Positions 58,621-64,000 of a stretch of 64,000 bases of DNA are shown piece by piece. How positions within the stretch are numbered: the first letter of the stretch is position 1; each line of letters starts with the position of its first letter. The position numbers and the translations under genes were made by a program. A model generated the notes under the pieces. The model was not told where the DNA came from, did not search any database, and saw only the letters and a program-made list of their open reading frames with translations. The stretch comes from Diorhabda sublineata (lineage: Eukaryota > Arthropoda > Insecta > Coleoptera > Chrysomelidae), in the NCBI RefSeq assembly GCF_026230105.1, contig NC_079474.1, positions 27,790,294-27,854,293 of the forward strand, read 5' to 3'.

Positions 58621-60366
58621 AAAAAAGCGATGGTCTTTAATGATAGTCTAGTACCCTCCAACCATGTACGGATCCTTAGTCCCTTCTCCTCCATACACGA
58701 GCACTTCTTTATCTCCTACACGTTCTAACACACCGAAAATGTTTAAAACGGACATGTCTTTGTTATTAACTAACCGCAACTGAAGAATAATTCGAACCGA
58801 AATCCAAATTGTGAAACGAAACCGAAATTCAATCAACAAATAACAATAACAATTATCATCAATCCAATGCAAGCTTACAATTTTACAAAATTTTGAAAAA
58901 AATTTTTTTTATTAGTCTATCCGCCATTTTTTATGTAAAATAGACTTCCACTCCATCCAGATACTTTTATTATTCATACTTCGCAATTTCCGTGTTGGTG
59001 GTATAACGAATAAATACCCGATTGCCATTTAACAAATACTTTCTCGCATAAGATATACATATTTTCAAAAGTATTTATAAAAATAATAAATTTATAAAAT
59101 GAGGTATCTACGCCTATGGTAGATCAAACAAAATTATTAGAAAGGGTTTTTATAATGTGCAATTGATATTGGAAGAACTATACATCTACTTTGTCGAGCA
59201 CTTTTGACTTCTTTGGTATAAATCCTACTGTTTTCCTCTTGATAAACATTACTAATTTTTTAAATTTGCTAATGTCAATGTTATTTTTCAAAATCACTGT
59301 TGATTGAGTATTTTGGCCATAAAATTGGATTTAGGCCGTTCTTAGCAATATCTGGGATATATGCCAACAGAACCGTCTCTGAATAATGTTTTTTTTTGTT
59401 TATAATTACACCAATATATAAATTATACACTCAAAAAATATTTTTAACACGCTTTCGCGTGAAAAATCACTTTTAACAATGATGACTATCATAAAAAAGG
59501 GTACTTTTGATGGCAGTTTTTTTCCTTTGAACAGATGAATGAAAGTCGTTTCCTATTCATAAATATTGTTTCCTGTTTCATTTTTAATAACTTACGGTAT
59601 TTTAATTGAGATGTGCAGAAAGAGACTTATCATTACTTGTTTGATTTCTAACACATTTTTTTCAATTTTCAGATATAATCGCTACTTTCTAATACGCTAA
59701 TAAGCCAGCATTTCATTCCTACGTACAGCCAAAGAGATAATAGTACAGTTATAATATAGCGCGAGATGAGTTTACTGAACTGCATATCAAGATAACCCCA
59801 CGATCGACCCACCATCAGTTGTCATTAATGTGGATATTTATTTGGATTGTGATTTACTTACATACCTTCTATGAATTTTACAAGGATATTCAATTTATTT
59901 TAAACATCGTCTTTTTCTAACTGAAATAACATTAGATTATCAAGGCTAAAGCCATTTTTTGTATGTAAAAGGTGACCGCAACGGGATACATCAACAATTT
60001 TTTCTTTTAATTTGCCGTCTACACAAACGATCTGTTTAGATAAATGTAAACTATCTCTCAAAAGTAAATACAAAGTTTCGTTTTCATATAAATATCTAAC
60101 ACGTTTCGGTAGAGAGTAGCTTTCCTGACAAGGTTATGTACTATTTATAGCTTTGTTTTGATTTTTATTGAAATACAAATATAAAAAAGTTTCAATACCA
60201 ATACACTTTCCAGTAATTTTCAAATGCACAATATTTGATACAGTAATTTCAATTCATTATCGAAAATAAAATTAATATCAAAGTAACACACTTTGCATAC
60301 AATAATAAAAAAAATTATTCGTGTCTAATAAATACAAGTGCATTTTCATGTTGATGCTCGTCGCTA
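58621..60366. other. Spacer, nothing recognised
   Basis: AT-rich; minus-strand open frame 58648-58872 overlaps the decayed upstream part of the Merlin element without recognisable similarity. Confidence 0.35.
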
Positions 60367-60635
60367 GCTTAGAGCGTCAAATAAGGTCACGTGGTATAAT
60401 TTCGATTAGCGCGCCATCTTATGGTCATGTAACATCAAATATCAGAGCGTCAAACTTCAAAACATTGTTAAAAAAACAAAATATACCACATCTGTCAATT
60501 GTCTGTCTAACCTATAAACATAGTTTGTTTTAAAAATAAATTGTTACTTATTAAATATTAATGAACGTCTTTAGTTGAATACCCGATTTAACACCTAAAC
60601 AATGTTTAGTTTGACGTTCGTTTGACGCTCTAAGC
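60367..60635. mobile_element. MITE copy 1 (269 bp)
   Basis: Starts GCTTAGAGCGTCAAATAAGG and ends TTTGACGCTCTAAGC, inverted repeats of about 15 bp. GAGCGTC/GACGCTC words are scattered inside. No coding capacity. Confidence 0.75.
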
Positions 60636-60715
60636 CAGCGTCGAGCGTCAACGTGAAATTACATCTTAACCAGAAGCTAATAATTCGCCCAACCAACGTT
60701 GCCAAATGTAAGTTT

Positions 60716-61023
60716 GCTTAGAGCGTCAAATGAGGTCACGTGTTATAATTTCGACTGGAGCGCCATCTTAAGTTAATGTAGCGTCAAATTTCAGAGCGTC
60801 AAACTTCAAAACGTTGTAAATAGCAAAATATACCACCTCTGTCAATTGTCTGTTAATCTATAAATATAAAATTTGTGTTAAAATAAATTATTACTTATTA
60901 AATATTAATGAACGTCTTTAGTTGGATACCCGATTTAATAAATAAACAATCTTTAGTTTTGACGTTGCATTAATTTAAGAAGATGCTTCAGTCAAAAATT
61001 GTATCTTGTTTGACGCTCTAAGC
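60716..61023. mobile_element. MITE copy 2 (308 bp)
   Basis: Same ends as copy 1 (GCTTAGAGCGTCAAAT and TTTGACGCTCTAAGC) and the same orientation, with about 40 bp of extra sequence near 60965-61005. The non-element sequence following each copy is also shared. Confidence 0.75.
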
Positions 61024-61096
61024 CAGTGACGTGTTAACATGAAATTGCACCTTAACCAGAAGCTAATAATTCGCCCAACAAACATTGCCAAATGAA

Positions 61097-61769
61097 CCCC
61101 CTAGTTATTTCTCGGTATAAATTGTTAACGGGTTAACCCGATTTTGGAAAGTAACCTGATTTACGTTCACTGTTACTAATCGGAGTAATCGGGTCAGAAT
61201 CCATATGATAATCCTTTGTGGTTACAAAGGATCATCATTATGATATGGTTCTAAAGGCTTTTCGGATCTTCCGATCATGGTTTGATTGTTCGGAAAGTAA
61301 TCCGAATCATGTTCACTGTTGTTCTGAAAGTGACCGAAGTAATCTGGATCATCATATGTTAGGAACCTACCGAATTGTTCGGAATCTAATAAAAAACTAG
61401 TTCTGTGCTATGATCGGCAACTTAACCTAGCCTAACCCAAATAGAGAATCTTAAGATAAACAATGAATGGAAATACATCGAGAAAACGATAAAGAAAACC
61501 GCAGATAAAATAATAACAAGGAGAGCAAAGAAGAGAAAGTAGAATTGATTCGGCAGAGAATCAAAAAAATGGAAATGAGAAAACATATTAAACAGAAAAT
61601 GTTTCAAATGGATGCTGATGAAGATAAGAGAGAGTACAAAAGACAAAGAAGAATAACGTAAAAGTTATGCAGAGTAAAATAGGGAGAGAAATGTCATATT
61701 TTTTTGTAATAACCCCAAAATATCCAAGTAACTTTGCTTTAAACAATATTAAAAGTGAAAACTGCTTTT
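61097..61769. other. Spacer with simple inverted words
   Basis: 61170-61390 contains repeated variants of GATCATCAT, AATCCGAATC and TTCGGA, a locally repetitive stretch without a clear unit. No coding signal is supported. Confidence 0.3.
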
Positions 61770-62330
61770 AAATTTTGAGTATCCTCGGCGTTGGTTAGGT
61801 TGCTCTAAAAGCACTAAACTAACTCAAAGGTCTATATCTTCTAAGTCTTTCTTTCAAACCGATATTGTCAAGGAGCTGGATAACCTCCATATTAACCTGA
61901 TAATGGGGTCTTCATTCATAACTCTTGGCTAATTTCTTGATATATTCGTCAACAGTGTCCATTTCCAGGTCCCTTTGGAGGTCACTATTGCCAATGTTAT
62001 CATCCACTATGTTGATCAGTGCTTTGTTTTGGAATTTTTTTCCTTCATAATTCTTGGCTAATTTCTTGATGGTCTCGTCAACAGTGTGCATTTCCAGGCG
62101 CCTGTGGAGGTCACAGGGACGTGTACCATCTACTATGTTCCTTATTACTTTGTTTTGGAATCTTTGACTGATTGTTAAGTTGCTTGTGTTGATGCATCCT
62201 CATAATTGGATACCATACGTCCATACAGGCTTAAGTATCTACTTATGAAGCATAAGCTTATTATGTAGAGAGTGGAGTTTATTCAAATTGGCCAGTATAT
62301 TTTTCTATATTTCAGTACAAATTCGTTTTT
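61770..62330 (-). pseudogene. Jockey-type LINE C-terminus with internal duplication
   Basis: Minus strand: WMYGIQL-stop-GC near 62200 (compare WTYGIQLWG), then RFQNKVIRNIVDGTRPCDLH and RRLEMHTVDETIKKLAKNYE. A second copy of the same segment follows (FQNKALINIVDDNIGNSDLQ, RDLEMDTVDEYIKKLAKSYE), then a VIQLLDNIGLKERLRR-like ending. In intact Jockey tails this segment occurs once. Confidence 0.82.
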
Positions 62331-62904
62331 TTCTAATTAGTATGTACTTTCCATCAAGTTTGGCATCTAAGGTAATAATAAAGTAATAGTATTTTGATGA
62401 TATTTGTTTTAATGGAAATGATATTTCTGACTAGGTTAATATCCTTATCAATTTTTTTATAGTGTATATATGTGTAATTGTCCAGGACGTATCCGTTTTT
62501 TGTAGACATCTGATAGGTGGACATATAACGGTAAATCAGGGTCATTTTAGTGAAATAGTTTAGTTGCAAAATAGATTGGTTATTATTTTTTAAGTTGCCA
62601 TAATAATATAGTTACCATTTGATGTAAATAATATAGAGTATAATTTTATTTTTATTGATTTAAATGCAAAGATAATCAACATAATATATATTGTATAGAA
62701 TTAGAAACGGCTAATAAACTATTAAGAATAAGTGATTGTTTTCATTAACCTTTTTAAAAGGCAAAGTCAAATATTTATGACTTACCACCACAAGTAGTGA
62801 TAAAACATCGAATAAATGATAATGGGAATAAGCCACCAGAAAATGTGAACATCAACAATAAATAAACTCATTTAAGTCGATACATGTTTGTAAGATATTA
62901 TTAG
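62331..62904. other. Spacer, nothing recognised
   Basis: AT-rich, no supported feature. Confidence 0.4.
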
Positions 62905-62909
62905 GCTTT

Positions 62910-63320
62910 CAAATACAAGGGACGTTTTTTTTTCAACCTCCAATCGCTTCGTGCAGACACTACAGGGACAATAGAAAGCGGGCATGCGCTGTGTGACTGC
63001 AAAGCTCTCGGACTACACACTCCGCCATTGTAGACATTCAGGCGTCAGTCGGCGTTGTGCTACAGCCACGTAAACATATCTGCAATTATTGATGCTCCCG
63101 CCAAGAGTGAATTGCGAAGTGTGATTCGTTTTCTAAAGGCTGAAGGCCATAGTGCTGCAGGTATCTATCGGAGAATGATTCTTGTGTATAGGGAAAGCTT
63201 CATGGGGTATGGTGTTGTGCGTGAGTGGTGTCTAAACTTTAAAGATAGCCGTAATGATGTGCATGATGAAGGAGGTCAAGCACACAAATCTGTCGTTTCA
63301 GATGACCTGATTTCTCATTT
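62910..63320 (+). pseudogene. Mariner 5' end and N-terminal helix-turn-helix domain
   Basis: A GGGACGTTTTTTTTTCAACC end near 62919, about 140 bp of 5' UTR, then a frame with AKSELRSVIRFLKAEGHSAA, IYRRMILVYRESFMGYGVVR and EWCLNFKDSRNDVHDEGGQA. This is the Mos1-type HTH domain of insect mariners (usual LRAEG-SAAEIHRRM, VREWCRKFKDGRTDVHDE). After VVSDDLI similarity stops at about 63320 and the catalytic domain is absent. Confidence 0.85.
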
Positions 63321-63599
63321 ATTTATTCTAACCTTGAAGTTTTTGAAATTAATTATTGACTTCGCACTACATACGAAGAATTCAATAGAACCTATTTCGT
63401 TGCTAAAACGTCCTCTATCTTCGCTTTTTATATAGTGTTAACAAAATTGCAAGTAGCTCTAATAATTTCCTTTCGTTTTAAGCAAATTCTGTATTCTTAT
63501 TTTAGGATTATTTAGATTTTGTATTTATTTGGGGAACAGAACGAATAGGTTTCAATGCAAATATCGTTATAATTATTAAATTGGATTGATATTGTTCAA

Positions 63600-64000
63600 A
63601 ATTGTAACGTAAATGTTGTAACCTTTGTTTAATTATCACTAGTGGTAGGGACAACACACACTTTTTTGACGACGCGTTTACAAACACCATTGATTGTTTT
63701 AATCGAAACTGCACGTACTATACCGTCACTACCTGGATGAGTGGCCACGACACGTCCCAATTTTCATTTCAAAATAGATTTTCATCGATTAAAATGACCA
63801 TAGTGCCGATGGTTAGGTGGAGTTGTCGTATTCGATGCCCTTTAGGTCTAGTTTATAACTGGTTTAAATATTATTTGTACCATCTCGTCCAAAAATGTAG
63901 CTGGATCTGTTGAATTCGTAGCCAGCGAGATAATCTGCAATAAGGTATATCGCGCCAATCACTTTCCAGAAGAGATGTTGACATTGCTCCGATTAGAAAA
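63600..64000 (-). pseudogene. BEL/Pao retrotransposon integrase C-terminal domain (DUF5641), truncated by window edge
   Basis: Minus strand from the edge: FLIGAMSTSLLESDWRDIPY, CRLSRWLRIQQIQLHFWTRW, QTRPKGH-like residues, LTIGTMVILIDENLF, then KLGRVVATHPGSDGIVRAVS and KTINGVCKRVVKKVCVVPT. This is the end of a BEL/Pao polyprotein, where the domain handles integrase binding. Frame changes near 63770-63870 mark decay. The remainder lies beyond 64000. Confidence 0.87.

Larger units (their letters stand above)
60367..61096. repeat. Tandem duplication of MITE plus its right flank
   Basis: Unit 1 is 60367-60706 and unit 2 is 60716-61096. Besides the MITE, both contain the same ~70-bp flank (ACCAGAAGCTAATAATTCGC, then CCAAATG). 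The event copied element and host flank together, and is not two independent insertions. Confidence 0.75.

Overview
This window is insect nuclear DNA. It is very AT-rich, its genes have small exons and GT/AG introns, and it carries arthropod-type repeats: Penelope-like elements, RTE/Jockey-type LINEs, mariner/Tc1, piggyBac, hAT, Merlin, BEL/Pao and a Gypsy-like LTR element. The species cannot be fixed from sequence alone. A beetle or other large-genome insect is plausible, but that is an inference. There are no bacterial genes, CRISPR arrays, rRNA genes or recognisable tRNAs.

Three host genes are supported. (1) On + at 1201-5986 are the last three coding exons of a class I alpha-1,2-mannosidase (GH47, Golgi N-glycan trimming); its 5' exons lie off the left edge. 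(2) On - at 17876-21837 is a complete three-exon CDGSH iron-sulfur protein gene (Cisd2) of 136 codons plus stop. (3) On + at 25561-54684 is a five-exon gene reconstructed here, 251 codons plus stop, for an unrecognised type I single-pass membrane protein: signal peptide, acidic ectodomain, one membrane helix and a short tail. Genes 1 and 2 converge across about 12 kb of repeats. Genes 2 and 3 diverge across 3.7 kb.

Layout. 1-6.5 kb: LINE tail, then GH47 exons with a Tc1 and a hAT remnant in one intron. 6.7-8.1 kb: a near-intact Tc1/mariner-type element with perfect ends and an open transposase. 8.4-17.3 kb: LINE RT scrap, foldback MITE, two piggyBac remnants, and a Penelope-like element with a hammerhead-like ribozyme. 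17.9-21.8 kb: Cisd2. 22.8 kb: a second Penelope terminal piece with ribozyme. 25.6-54.7 kb: the membrane-protein gene. Its introns hold a 27-copy, ~184-bp tandem array, a long-inverted-repeat mariner, a LINE nested in a PIN-like repeat gene, nested TWA-target MITEs, a Jockey/CR1-type LINE, RTE fragments, an internally deleted mariner, an LTR element with inverted LTRs, and a MITE just inside a splice donor. 55-64 kb: no firm host gene; Merlin, tandemly duplicated MITEs, a Jockey tail with an internal duplication, a mariner 5' end and a BEL/Pao integrase tail.

The most notable structure is the array at 26.05-31.03 kb. Its unit is the last ~25 codons, 3' UTR and terminal repeat of a mariner-like transposon joined to ~36 bp of the flanking host DNA. 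The rest of that transposase still sits at the right edge, so the origin of the satellite can be read from its two borders.
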